A DNA stretch of 64,000 bases. Source: Thioploca sp. (GTDB taxonomy: Bacteria; Pseudomonadota; Gammaproteobacteria; Beggiatoales; Beggiatoaceae). Both the position numbers and the translations under genes were made by a program. The DNA lies in NCBI GenBank assembly GCA_012032555.1, contig JAAUSR010000010.1:1-64000 (forward strand). Reading direction: 5' to 3'. Shown here piece after piece: positions 1 through 7,967 of the stretch (position 1 is the stretch's first letter; each line of letters opens with the position of its first letter). The notes beneath the pieces are model-generated. The model saw only the letters and a list, made by a program, of their open reading frames with translations. It searched no databases and had not been told where the DNA came from.

Positions 1-506
1 TATAGGTTATTGAGACTCCATATTAACACTGCACACAAAACACCCCTCAGAGTCCTGATGATTTAACCGTTTATAGGTTATTGAGACATTTATGATTTTT
101 CGCCAAGGAGAAACGCAAGCGGTCCTGATGATTTAACCGTTTATAGGTTATTGAGACTTGAACCGAAATTGTTAGATTGATTTTGTAAAGTGTCCTGATG
201 ATTTAACCGTTTATAGGTTATTGAGACCAAAAGCAGAGCATGATTTGACCTCAACGGTCTGTCCTGATGATTTAACCGTTTATAGGTTATTGAGACCAAC
301 ATTTAGATCCTTCGTAAGCCAGTGGCTTACAGTCCTGATGATTTAACCGTTTATAGGTTATTGAGACCCAAATCCGTCGAGCCAACGCCCGACGAAACGG
401 TACTGATGATTTAACCGTTTATAGGTTATTGAGACTATGCATACATTAAACCAAAGAAAATATTCATAATGTCCTGATGATTTAACCGTTTATAGGTTAT
501 TGAGAC
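1..506 (+). CRISPR. Trailing end of a CRISPR array (36-bp repeat)
   Basis: Seven full 36-bp repeats start at 52, 122, 192, 261, 332, 400 and 471, preceded by the last 16 bases of another at 1-16, so the array continues to the left. Repeats begin GTCCTGATGATT and end GGTTATTGAGAC. Spacers are 32-35 bp and all different. Only the repeat at 400 differs in its body (GTACTG instead of GTCCTG), close to the right end, as expected for the old leader-distal end. The 3' end ATTGAGAC resembles the ATTGAAAC crRNA handle of many type I and III systems, which also suggests plus-strand transcription from a leader outside the window. No cas gene is visible here, so the subtype is not determined. Confidence 0.98.
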
Positions 507-533
507 ATTGGAACCTTTGTCACATGTCACCGA

Positions 534-564
534 AGCCAGGTAGGGTGGGCAATGCCCACCCTAC
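534..564. repeat. Dispersed palindrome, GGTAGGGTGGGCA family
   Basis: Perfect inverted repeat with arms TAGGGTGGGCA and TGCCCACCCTA around two bases, preceded by GCCAGG. A near-identical copy lies at 790-819. Related half or spaced copies are at 5607-5640, 5946-5983, 6050-6075, 6262-6292 and 7342-7366. Similar palindromes are widespread in cyanobacterial and Beggiatoa genomes. Function unknown; it could be a REP-like or transposase-mobilised hairpin. Confidence 0.85.
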
Positions 565-682
565 AATTGATGTTTTTCTCTCGTTCCCTCACACTGGCGT
601 GGGAATGCCTACGGGATCTTCCGGGATCTTCACAGAAAGCGGCTTAACTCTAGTATAATAACGTTCCCACGCTCCCGCATTA

Positions 683-790
683 CTGCCATTAAGTTAAGCA
701 ATTTTTCTGATAACAAGTGGTTGCAACCCCTTGTTGCTCAAGTACAATTTCTTTTCAACTTGGCTTAACCGAGTCTTAACTTAATGGCAG
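683..790. mobile_element. MITE-like element, copy 1 (108 bp)
   Basis: The segment is bounded by a perfect 16-bp terminal inverted repeat: CTGCCATTAAGTTAAG on the left and its complement on the right. It has no coding capacity. A second copy with the same ends, nearly the same length and a shared interior (GGTTGCAACCC, then a TACAATTT stretch) lies at 8269-8377. Two copies with conserved TIRs and no ORF fit a non-autonomous transposable element. No clear target-site duplication was seen. The right end abuts a TAGGGTGGGCA palindrome. Confidence 0.75.
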
Positions 791-819
791 CCAGGTAGGG
801 TGGGCATTGCCCACCCTAC
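790..819. repeat. Dispersed palindrome, GGTAGGGTGGGCA family
   Basis: Second copy of the 30-bp palindrome seen at 534-564, with the same GCCAGG lead-in and a single base change at the centre. It directly touches the right inverted repeat of the MITE-like element, so the MITE is bracketed by two copies of this palindrome. Confidence 0.85.
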
Positions 820-1077
820 TACTGACTGACCTTTGACTTATTTCGCTTGAATGGGCTTTAATTTTAATTCAAGGCAAGTTACTAACTAAAGTACTTGTGC
901 AAGAGGTTAAAGGTGACCTTCAGTAAAAGCGCATATGGGGAAACTCCGCCTATCTAATTGAATACAACCCAGCTAATACCGTTCACGATGGATAGGAACA
1001 GCGTTTCCCATTCCAGAAGAGTTAGACTCCCTACTAAGGGGATCAAAATACCAGGAGATTTGTCAAGAATTTTTCTA

Positions 1078-1566
1078 TTAAAAAGCTCGACACGCTGGAG
1101 ACAAATAAGATTCTGGAACAGTCGTTTTGTTATTGCCTACCGCACTCATACCGTCAACCGGTTGGCTGTAACCACATAACCATGAAATAGGACTCGTGAT
1201 GGGATTAGCTGTGACGATAGCCGGGCGCAATGTTAGAATCTTATCGGCAACATAAGCATTTATGCGATGACCTAAGGTGATATGAATCGCGCCATTTTGT
1301 ACTTCTACTCGCTTGACAAAGTTACCAATTAAATGTTCTGGTTTGGGAACAGCCGCTATTTGGTTATTAGTAGGAAATTGGTTTTTGGTTACATAATATT
1401 CGGTGATAGACTTTTTCACACCTTCGGTTAAATTCATCGCTTCGGTAATTTGGGCCCGAATAATGTAATCTTGATAGGTAGGGATTGCTATACTGGCTAA
1501 GATACCAATAATCGCAATAACAATCATGAGTTCTATTAGCGTAAAGCCGTGAGTTAAGTGATACAT
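1078..1566 (-). CDS. Type IV major-pilin-like prepilin
   Basis: 162 residues. The N-terminus has a short leader ending in G7, then [20 protein letters not shown], the classical prepilin peptidase site (G-1, F+1, E+5) and hydrophobic assembly helix. The C-terminal half holds a spaced cysteine pair (near WLCGY and PACRAF) as in the D-region disulfide loop of pilins. It would be processed by PilD and assembled into a pilus or pseudopilus. AGAGGT lies 4 bases before the ATG. It is the last gene of a minus-strand operon of tandem pilins (1078-4008). Which filament it builds (type IVa pilus or related) cannot be decided here, because no PilB or PilD is in the window. Confidence 0.9.
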   Translation of the reverse strand: MYHLTHGFTLIELMIVIAIIGILASIAIPTYQDYIIRAQITEAMNLTEGVKKSITEYYVTKNQFPTNNQIAAVPKPEHLIGNFVKRVEVQNGAIHITLGHRINAYVADKILTLRPAIVTANPITSPISWLCGYSQPVDGMSAVGNNKTTVPESYLSPACRAF

Positions 1567-1567
1567 A

Positions 1568-2059
1568 TTACCTCTGATGACGTGGAGAATCTAAACAAAT
1601 TGTTGGTAAGTAAGATTTATCAAGAGTTGTTTTATTTTCTCCGATGGCGAACATATTTGCCAGTACCGGTTGGTAACCGCATACCCAAACCAACGCATTG
1701 GTTGGTGGATAAACTGCTGCAATTGTTGGACGAAAGGTCACTCTCCCCCCTTCGATACTTTCATCAAAGGTTAGATGAATCGCACCATTTTCTATTTCGA
1801 TGCGGTTCACATATTTTCCCCGTAGTTTTTCGGGATTAGGTAATCCAGCCGCACGATTATTGAGAGGAAATTTGCCGCGGTAAGAATAATAGTCAGCAAC
1901 AGCCATTTCTATGCTACTAACTAATACCAATCCTTCTGCAACTTTGGAAGCTTTAATATAATTTTGATAAGCTGGAATAGCAACCGCTGCCAATATGCCA
2001 ATGATGGATATGACCAACATAAGTTCTATCAAGGTGAAACCATAATGGAATTGACGCAT
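1568..2059 (-). CDS. Type IV pilin-like prepilin
   Basis: 163 residues, with leader MRQFHYG followed by [20 protein letters not shown], so a full class III signal and transmembrane helix. It resembles its neighbours at 1078 and 2069 along its whole length, including a GKFPLNN block, an [12 protein letters not shown] strand and a C-terminal CGY...C disulfide pair. The three genes therefore look like tandem duplicates that have diverged. One base separates its stop from the start of the next pilin gene, implying a single transcript. Its role as major or minor pilin is not decided by the sequence. Confidence 0.9.
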   Translation of the reverse strand: MRQFHYGFTLIELMLVISIIGILAAVAIPAYQNYIKASKVAEGLVLVSSIEMAVADYYSYRGKFPLNNRAAGLPNPEKLRGKYVNRIEIENGAIHLTFDESIEGGRVTFRPTIAAVYPPTNALVWVCGYQPVLANMFAIGENKTTLDKSYLPTICLDSPRHQR

Positions 2060-2068
2060 AAGAGTCTC

Positions 2069-2515
2069 TTAAATGGGTGGGCGGCAGAATTTTGGTAGAT
2101 ACTTAGGAGCAATATTATCACTTTGGCAAGACCAACTGACATGGGTTGGGTAGTCTGTCATGACTTCCGGTTGAATAACTAAAGTTTTTCCTACACAATC
2201 AGCGTTACAGTTATTACCTAGCGCGATATGAATGGTACCATTGATAATTTCAATTTTGGCGACGTAGTTACCTTGTAAAAATCGCGGTTCCGGTAACCCA
2301 GCCGCTTTGTTGTTGATTGGGAACTTGCCTCGATAAGCATAGTAATCAAGCATAGCTTTTTTAACGTTGATGCTTAATAACATAGCCTCAGAAGAGATCG
2401 ACGCTTTGAGTAGATAATCTTGGTAGGCTGGTATCGCAACACTCGCTAGTATTCCTATAATAGATATTACAACCGTCAATTCTATCAAGGTAAATCCGGA
2501 TTTAATTTTATCCAT
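2069..2515 (-). CDS. Type IV pilin-like prepilin
   Basis: I chose the ATG at 2515 (protein begins MDKIKSG then FTLIEL). The longer reading from a TTG at 2530 would overlap the end of the PilC-like gene and give an unusual leader. From 2515 the leader is a normal 7 residues, and a GAG lies upstream. The hydrophobic helix [21 protein letters not shown] is intact. Unlike its neighbours it has an extra pair of cysteines (GNNCNADCVG) before the usual CQS...C pair, which may form a second disulfide. It lies 12 bases after pilC. Confidence 0.88.
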   Translation of the reverse strand: MDKIKSGFTLIELTVVISIIGILASVAIPAYQDYLLKASISSEAMLLSINVKKAMLDYYAYRGKFPINNKAAGLPEPRFLQGNYVAKIEIINGTIHIALGNNCNADCVGKTLVIQPEVMTDYPTHVSWSCQSDNIAPKYLPKFCRPPI

Positions 2516-2526
2516 CGATGAGCATC

Positions 2527-3576
2527 TCAAATGACTGATCCCATACTAAAAATAGGCAGGTATAAGGCAATCACTACACTTCCTATTATAGTAGCCAGTA
2601 TAATAATGTTGAATACATTTAATACCCGAATAGTTGGCTCTATCATTTTAAGTGTTTGTTTGGTGTAAATTTCTGCTAATTTAATAAATAACTTATCTAA
2701 TTGATTAGTCTTGATACCTACTCTGGTGACTTGGATGACTTTCTTAGGAAAAATGGGATGTTTTCCCAGCGCATCAGTTAATGGGGTACCGGCAATTATC
2801 TGTTGGCTAATTTGTGTCAGAGCAGCAGCATAAATTGAATTGTCAACTGCTTGTACGCTGGCTGAAATAACTTTATCTAGAGGCATCTTGGCAGACAACA
2901 TGAATGCACAAGCACGTAAAAAGCGGATGATCGCTATAGTACGATGTAACTTTCCCAGCAAAGGCAGGTGTAATTGAACCCAGGCAATCAATCGGGATTT
3001 TCTTTTATTTGCTATCCAAATATAAATTCTTATTCCCACCAGGATAATTACTACTGATAACCAGTTAGCAACAGCCCAATCAGATAGGTCAATAAAAAAT
3101 GTCGTTAGTATCGGTAGCTCACCACCAAAACTCTTAAACATATCCGCAAATACCGGGATAACGTATACAAGCATAATGATGGCTAACAGTAAAGTGATAA
3201 AAAGCACCGTAGCGGGATAAATTAGGAGTCGTTTTAATTCTCCGGTTAAATTGAAAACACTAATAGATTCTCTATATTCAACCATATTATTTAATACCGC
3301 AAGTTGTCTGTCTTGTTGTTCACCTTGTTGTAGTGCCGCTACTAAAAAAGGCTCAATATATTGAGGATACTTCGCTAAACTTTCTGCTAAAGTTTGTCCT
3401 TGGTGTAAATCAGTTTGGATAGTGGCGATTAATCTTTGCAGGTCACGCTTTTCTTGTCCTTCTTGAATCACTTGCAAAGCTTCATGAGATGAAATACCAC
3501 TTTCCTGTAATAACGCCAGTTGGCTTAATAAATCAGTTATATCAGTTGCTATAATCCTGTTTTTATTAAAAAACAC
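2527..3576 (-). CDS. PilC/GspF-family inner-membrane platform protein
   Basis: 349 residues with the two-lobed T2SS-F architecture. A cytoplasmic helical domain (LLSQLALLQESGISSHEAL to about residue 125) is followed by two membrane helices (about 130-180). A second cytoplasmic domain follows (FLRACAFMLSAKMPLDKVI to about residue 310), and a final membrane helix near the C-terminus. This protein is the membrane anchor that couples the assembly ATPase to pilin insertion. It is shorter than typical PilC (about 400 residues), mainly at the N-terminus. Start is GTG with GGGAGAG upstream. It sits inside a cluster of pilin genes but has no pilB ATPase beside it, so the motor must be encoded elsewhere. 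Confidence 0.88.
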   Translation of the reverse strand: MFFNKNRIIATDITDLLSQLALLQESGISSHEALQVIQEGQEKRDLQRLIATIQTDLHQGQTLAESLAKYPQYIEPFLVAALQQGEQQDRQLAVLNNMVEYRESISVFNLTGELKRLLIYPATVLFITLLLAIIMLVYVIPVFADMFKSFGGELPILTTFFIDLSDWAVANWLSVVIILVGIRIYIWIANKRKSRLIAWVQLHLPLLGKLHRTIAIIRFLRACAFMLSAKMPLDKVISASVQAVDNSIYAAALTQISQQIIAGTPLTDALGKHPIFPKKVIQVTRVGIKTNQLDKLFIKLAEIYTKQTLKMIEPTIRVLNVFNIIILATIIGSVVIALYLPIFSMGSVI

Positions 3577-3591
3577 TCTTACTCTCCCAAA

Positions 3592-4008
3592 TTAGCGACA
3601 GGTAGAAGGTAAATAATATTGAGGTATGTTGGTTTTATTTTCTCCCAATACGACATAAGGTGCTGGTGGTTGTTCATAACCACATACCCAAATGATTATC
3701 TTATTGGGTTCATTTGCCAGTAACACGGGACGAAGTGTTACTGACAAATTGCGTATTTTTGCAGTGAAAGCGGCTTGTTCGAGGGTGATACTTTCTACAT
3801 ACGTTCCGCTTGTGACTTCATCACCGAGTTCTTCAATTGTTGTTGGCAATTGACCATAGTGGGAATAGTACAGAACACTTTTCGTTTTAAGACCTCCTCC
3901 TAACGCCATGACTTCTGAAATTTTTGCTTTTTCAAGGTAATCCGAATAGAACGAGCTTGCAGATATCATCAACACCATGATAATGACAATACTCGCTATG
4001 GTGGACAC
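3592..4008 (-). pseudogene. Pilin-like gene without a prepilin cleavage motif
   Basis: 138 codons from a GTG. The body matches the other pilins of the operon (SDYLEKAKISEVM, YYSHYGQLP, a CGY...C pair and GENKTNIPQYYLPSTC), and the start of a hydrophobic helix is present. However, the G-FTLIE cleavage region is absent: in-frame codons upstream read IWALSTSYVSTIAS after a TAA, with no G-1/F+1/E+5. It is most likely a 5'-damaged pilin gene; a pilin exported by another route is less likely. It is the first gene of the operon, 15 bases before the PilC-like gene. Confidence 0.7.
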
Positions 4009-4020
4009 GTAACTGGTGCT

Positions 4021-4649
4021 AAGTGCCCATATTTAAATTTTTGCCGGTGCGCAGTTCAAAAAATGTTTTATACTGAAAACGTCGGAAAACTTGTTAGCAT
4101 CTAATATTTTCAAGGACTTACGCAGATGTGCCCCAACGAAAAATCAATAGCTTACAGAGTTTTCCGCGTTTTCAGTTTTATGGTGGTGGATTTTAAAAAT
4201 GGTAATTCTAACTCCCAACTAATTTTTACACACAACAATGAAGGGAGATTCTTAATATAGCGGAGAATGGCTCGTAAGCAACAACCGCTGGGAACAGAAA
4301 TCTTGTACGGTTGCTGTTGGTGATAAAGTCTTTCATAATAAAAAATATTATTGCTTATGTCATAACAACCGGGGGATGCAACCCTTGGGATAGCCGGCGT
4401 TGAGTTTGGCTATTTGGTGATTTATAGAGCATCGTAAGCCGTAGGGACAGTTTGATTCTTGGGAATTTGAATTTCGTAAGTCCAATGTAATGAAGCCATA
4501 ATCGGATCCGGTGTAGTGTAAGACCTAAATATTCCATAATGGTAATGCCTTCAAATGATGCGCTTCGTTCCTCAGCACCTCCTACCATTAGCACATCCTC
4601 TGCGGGATACGGGAATCTTGCCAAAGTCCACATAACCTCGTTTTAGTCA
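4021..4649. other. Intergenic region upstream of the pilin operon
   Basis: No gene supported. It should hold the minus-strand pilin promoter, but I cannot point to a convincing sigma-54 or sigma-70 site. Bases 4538-4607 contain a dispersed repeat with core GATGCGCTTCGTTCCTCAG; a second copy is at about 6136-6210. The 92-codon minus frame at 4355-4633 runs through this repeat and is not credible. Confidence 0.6.
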
Positions 4650-4808
4650 TCATGGCTTGTGTATCAGGGCAATTTGTTCAATCAGCCATGGTGCTAAACG
4701 TCGCTTATCCTCATGATTAAGTTGGTTAATTAGGAAGATACCTTTTTGATAACTCCTCGTGTTATTCTCATGTTGCGGTATTGATAAAATCAAGATAACA
4801 AAGCTGGG
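4650..4808 (-). pseudogene. Possible C-terminal gene fragment, unidentified
   Basis: A minus-strand frame without a start codon reads through about 50 codons to a TGA at 4650. It contains QLNHEDKRRLAPWLIEQIAL, which looks like real protein with good residue balance. It begins next to a dispersed hairpin (GGGTTGAGGAACGAAACCC at 4806-4824), so it may be the tail of a gene truncated by repeat insertion. I do not recognise the family. Low confidence. Confidence 0.25.
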
Positions 4809-4919
4809 TTGAGGAACGAAACCCAGCCTACATGCTGCGGTGGCTCTATCCGATATTAGAGTCTTGACTAGACACTAGGTTACGCTCGCTGCATCAAAAA
4901 AAGGGAATTTATTAAACCG

Positions 4920-5315
4920 CTATGGATGCTTTACCAGTAGAGATAAATGTTGTTCTACCACGTCGAAATCTCGGTCTGCGTGTAATAATTCATGTTGATT
5001 TTCTATACAAAATGTTGCTATTATTAAGTCAATCGTTTTGCGTACAGTTACACCGTTGGCGCGTAAATAACGATAATTCTGGGCGGCTTTTAAGGCAAGT
5101 ACCTGCCCCGTTAGGTTTTGACAGGGGAAACTTAAGAGTAGTTGACGTGCATTCATAAAATCGGATTCTAACCGAAATCCTTGTAGCACTTCACATAATA
5201 TCAAGTCCCCTAGCAAAATTTCCTGACGATCAACTTCATCGCGCAAATAGAGTGTTTGCCGTGTGGATTGGCCATTGAAAAAATCAATCCAAACTGAACT
5301 GTCTACTAACAACAT
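4920..5315 (-). CDS. vapC: VapC-type PIN-domain toxin
   Basis: 131 residues. PIN ribonuclease fold: it starts MLLVDSSVWIDFF (first catalytic Asp at residue 5), has an acidic residue in LILCEVLQG, then TIDLIIATFC (third acidic position) and HADRDFD (fourth). VapC proteins cleave tRNA or rRNA and are held inactive by the adjacent antitoxin. The start overlaps the end of the antitoxin frame by 10 bases, typical of translationally coupled vapBC. All catalytic acids are in place, so the toxin looks functional. It is the first of three toxin-antitoxin pairs within 3.3 kb, all on the minus strand. Confidence 0.9.
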   Translation of the reverse strand: MLLVDSSVWIDFFNGQSTRQTLYLRDEVDRQEILLGDLILCEVLQGFRLESDFMNARQLLLSFPCQNLTGQVLALKAAQNYRYLRANGVTVRKTIDLIIATFCIENQHELLHADRDFDVVEQHLSLLVKHP

Positions 5316-5506
5316 TGATCATTCCGCATCTTCTCCAAATCTCCTTCCCAACGATACTGACCAAAGGCTTTGGCGAGCGGATCGGATTTTTTTCGAGTAA
5401 TTAATTCACACAATGCTATTTCTATAATATCTTGTAGATTATCTAAACCAGTTAATTTAGCAGCTTGTTGAATAAGTTGATCGTCTAAGGTAACCTGAGT
5501 GTGCAT
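5306..5506 (-). CDS. vapB: VapB-type antitoxin
   Basis: About 66 residues from the ATG at 5506. A GGAA lies six bases before it, whereas the ATG four codons upstream (5518) has no ribosome site. The N-terminal part (HTQVTLDDQLIQQAAKLTG) is a ribbon-helix-helix-like DNA-binding region of the VapB/DUF2191 kind. The C-terminal tail (AFGQYRWEGDLEKMRND) is the toxin-neutralising segment. It probably autorepresses the operon, but no operator could be identified. Its stop overlaps the vapC start. Confidence 0.85.
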   Translation of the reverse strand: MHTQVTLDDQLIQQAAKLTGLDNLQDIIEIALCELITRKKSDPLAKAFGQYRWEGDLEKMRNDQCC

Positions 5507-5726
5507 AGTGATTTCCATCGTAATGAACTAATCTAAGTCTAGAGCAAACTAAAATCCTCTGCAACGCTTTATCATTTTCCTCGCTACCTTCTCCAACACC
5601 AGTCAAGTAGGGTGGGCAACGTTTCGCTTTTGCCCACCATTTTTCTACTTGTTGATGGAATGGTGAGCAAAGTGCCGTGTTAGTTCCGTGTCCTCATTCC
5701 GTTCAACGGACGGCATTTCGCCCAGC

Positions 5727-5879
5727 CTACGTGCTAACACCGTTTCCTTCGTTATTTGGATCTTCCCAGCGGCGACCCGGTTTCTTTTTATTAGGTTGTC
5801 CACCTCCCCATTCCAATGGGATTTGAGAGGGGCATGAATGACCATTGATGATATCGTCAATTTCATTTTCAGTAATCAT
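5727..5879 (-). CDS. Possible small protein, 50 residues
   Basis: An ATG at 5879 opens a 50-codon frame: MITENEIDDIINGHS, then a Gly/Lys/Arg-rich middle (LEWGGGQPNKKKPGRRW) and a hydrophilic end. Composition is protein-like (acidic start, basic centre), and the overlapping 73-codon frame is built from repeat sequence. No good ribosome-binding site is visible and the family is unknown. It could equally be a fragment stranded between repeats. Confidence 0.3.
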   Translation of the reverse strand: MITENEIDDIINGHSCPSQIPLEWGGGQPNKKKPGRRWEDPNNEGNGVST

Positions 5880-6308
5880 GTTAAGCCAATATCTGCTAAC
5901 CTTTCTGTGCTTTACTTAGCTTGGCTATTTCATCAATAGCCCAAGCCGGGTAGGGTGTAAAAGCAAAGCGTTGCCCACCCTTTCCCCGCATCGCGCCCCA
6001 TTGGTGGGCAAAATGCTGTGTAAGTTTCATACCCCTATTAAACCTCTTGGACGGCATTTCGCCCACCCTACTTGGCTTACCTCCTTTGTTAATGGTTCTA
6101 GTCATAGGATGTGCTGAGCTGGCGAAGCGCATCATTAATGGTGATGCCATCAGATGATGCGCTTCGTTCCTCAGAGCATCCTACAGTTAGAGCTAGCGCA
6201 TCCTACGCGGGCTTAGGGATTTATTTAGGTTTTGCGATGCTTCGTTATCTTACCATAGTGGGCAAAAAGACGTTTGCCCACCCTACCTAGCTAGATAACC
6301 GTAATTGA
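5880..6308. repeat. Intergenic cluster of dispersed repeats
   Basis: Contains several pieces of the GTGGGCA/TGCCCACC palindrome family (5946-5983, 6000-6075, 6262-6292). It also holds a copy of the GATGCGCTTCGTTCCTCAG repeat (about 6136-6210). The open frame on the minus strand here is made of these repeats and is not a gene. The segment separates two toxin-antitoxin pairs. Confidence 0.7.
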
Positions 6309-6785
6309 TCATTTGCCAACCGCTTTCAAAACTTTTCGGATAAATGATTCGCTCAAGTAGATATCAGATGTTGCCAATATGTCCAAAAACGGCTTTAGTT
6401 GCGCAATCAATCCCCGTCTTTTGGCCAGCAGCAACACCCCCACGCTGCCTATGACTTCTAAGCCGTTCAAATAGGCTACTTTTCTGGCACGGGCATCGTC
6501 AACCAACAGCAAATCAGCGGATAATGCCAAGTACAACGCCATTGCTTCCAGTTCACCGCGTCCCAGACCTTCTGGTTTGACGATGGGATAGTCCGACACA
6601 GAAACCGCTTGCACCCGCTGGTGTAGCCATGCACGTAAAGTATCGGCTTCCGGCTTGCCGGGAACGCAGACTTCCGCGAATACGGCTTCTGGTACCCTGA
6701 CCTCACCGAACAGTTGCTCTGGCAGGTGCAAACATTGACATACTACCAGAGCAACTAGGGCAGAACTGTCGGCAATGACCATCAT
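6309..6785 (-). CDS. DUF3368-family PIN-like toxin
   Basis: 158 residues. PIN-like fold with MVIADSSALVALV at the N-terminus (catalytic Asp), VPEAVFAEVCVPG, a central GRGELEAMALYLAL with the conserved Glu, and LLLVDDARAR with the paired Asp. DUF3368 proteins are the toxin-like partners of UPF0175 proteins, and that partner lies directly upstream, overlapping by 4 bases (6782-6785). Base composition is noticeably more GC-rich than flanking genes, suggesting transfer. All acidic positions are present. Role as an RNase toxin is inferred from the family. Confidence 0.85.
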   Translation of the reverse strand: MMVIADSSALVALVVCQCLHLPEQLFGEVRVPEAVFAEVCVPGKPEADTLRAWLHQRVQAVSVSDYPIVKPEGLGRGELEAMALYLALSADLLLVDDARARKVAYLNGLEVIGSVGVLLLAKRRGLIAQLKPFLDILATSDIYLSESFIRKVLKAVGK

Positions 6786-7051
6786 GCCGGATGTCGCCGT
6801 TCGAAGCGCAGCAAATCCGCTTCAATCTCGTCCACGTCAATATTGATGACCGGAATTTGGTGTTTTCTACAGGCGGCAAAAAAAGTATAAATGTCCACGT
6901 CAGCAAATTCACAAGCTGCACCACGGGACAATTGGCCAGACTGAAACAGCAGTAGGGCGCTGTAAAGCTTCAACTGCCGCGCTAGCGCGTTTTTGTCCGG
7001 TGGTAGCGGCAGACAGTGATCGGGAATATCAAGAGTGAGTTGCATGGTCAA
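6782..7051 (-). CDS. UPF0175-family antitoxin
   Basis: 89 residues. The LKLYSALLLFQSGQLSRGAA block is a helix-turn-helix, followed by the conserved tail HQIPVINIDVDEIEADL, which defines UPF0175. Family members pair with DUF3368 PIN toxins, as here. AGGAAAA lies upstream of the ATG. It is the first gene of a two-gene operon on the minus strand and is likely to autoregulate. Confidence 0.85.
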   Translation of the reverse strand: MTMQLTLDIPDHCLPLPPDKNALARQLKLYSALLLFQSGQLSRGAACEFADVDIYTFFAACRKHQIPVINIDVDEIEADLLRFERRHPA

Positions 7052-7736
7052 ATTTTCCTTAATTGAGATACGTCTTGTCAGCAGTACCGGGTTTGCACCG
7101 CAGGGTTTTAAATTTTCTCCGGTGATAAGGTCCGCTTCCAGATTGTTACCTCATCAAGTTGACCATTGAGGTCATCTTTAATTATCCCAGATATCTACTC
7201 CTATACCGACCGGAGTAGAAGCATTAGTTCGTTACTAAGCTCTGCTTGGTAGTCTCTGGTAGTGAAGCTCGGCTTCGCGTGTGGTCCCGCTTCGCCAAGC
7301 CGAGCTTGGCAAGCCGGCATTACCAAGTTCTACTTGGTAACGAGCAAAAGACGTTTGCCCACCCTACCTAGCTACCTAGCTGGTTGAAACATTTTCACCC
7401 CATCAAACCTTTGGGACGAGGTTACAAACCCCGTCCCGCGTGAGTGCAAAAAAAACACGTCACCTACCCTACGCAAACTTAAGCGATTCTTGAGAAATTC
7501 AAGTGGTATTTTGAATTAGGCATTCAATCAACCAGCATAAAGTTTTTTCAAAAGAAACGGTTGTTGATGAGATGCTATTTGACTATGAATTTTTAATCAT
7601 GGAGAAATATCATGAGATTTATTATTATGTTAAATGTGATACTAGCTCGCGTAGGTTGGAGTGAGCTTGCGAACTCCAACATTTACTGTCCTATTAATAT
7701 GTTGTTGGACTTCCTTCGTCAGTCAACCTACGTGGG
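7052..7736. other. Intergenic region with mixed repeats
   Basis: No gene supported. Bases 7215-7350 are dense in short inverted repeats (AAGCTCGGCTT, CCAAGCCGAGCTTGG, CCAAGTTCTACTTGG). Bases 7342-7366 carry a GTTTGCCCACCCTAC half-palindrome followed by CTAGCTAC tandem units. Bases 7405-7440 carry a GGGACGAGGTTACAAACCCCGTCCC hairpin related to 11390-11415. Bases 7647-7735 hold a GTAGGTTGG...CCAACCTACG dispersed palindrome, which explains the spurious plus frame at 7612-7818. Confidence 0.7.
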
Positions 7737-7967
7737 CTACTCACTAAAACACTCATCTCTTGAAATATTAGCTGGTTGCAACAGTCTCCGTAATAAACCG
7801 GCACCTATATCACCTTGAGGCGGGTTTGGAATAATCAACGTGAGATCACCTCGTCGCATATAGGGGTGACGACCACCGACATAAGGCCCATCAAAGCCAA
7901 GCTCTCGTAAACGTTGGACCAATTTTAACCAAGAAACCGGTGTTAATCTAGGAAGGTTGCACCTCAT
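7737..7967 (-). CDS. hicA: HicA-type mRNA interferase toxin
   Basis: 76 residues with the dsRBD-like HicA fold. LVQRLRELGFDGPYVGGRHPYMRRG carries the catalytic His-20-like residue in the GGRHPYM motif. It is followed by LTLIIPNPPQGDIGAGLLRRLL, the typical second half. HicA cleaves mRNA independent of codon position. The gene overlaps the end of the HicB-like partner by 20 bases, an order (antitoxin first) seen in many hicBA loci. All key residues are intact. Confidence 0.9.
   Translation of the reverse strand: MRCNLPRLTPVSWLKLVQRLRELGFDGPYVGGRHPYMRRGDLTLIIPNPPQGDIGAGLLRRLLQPANISRDECFSE

Noticed and set aside
958-1179. 73-codon plus frame overlapping the first pilin
   Set aside because: Antisense at its end to the pilin C-terminus; no ribosome site and no protein-like pattern.
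4355-4633. 92-codon minus frame
   Set aside because: Runs through a dispersed GATGCGCTTCGTTCC repeat; composition not protein-like.
5896-6150. 84-codon minus frame
   Set aside because: Built from TGCCCACC and GCGCTTCGTTCC repeats.
7612-7818. 68-codon plus frame near hicA
   Set aside because: Consists of the GTAGGTTGG hairpin repeat and then antisense to hicA.
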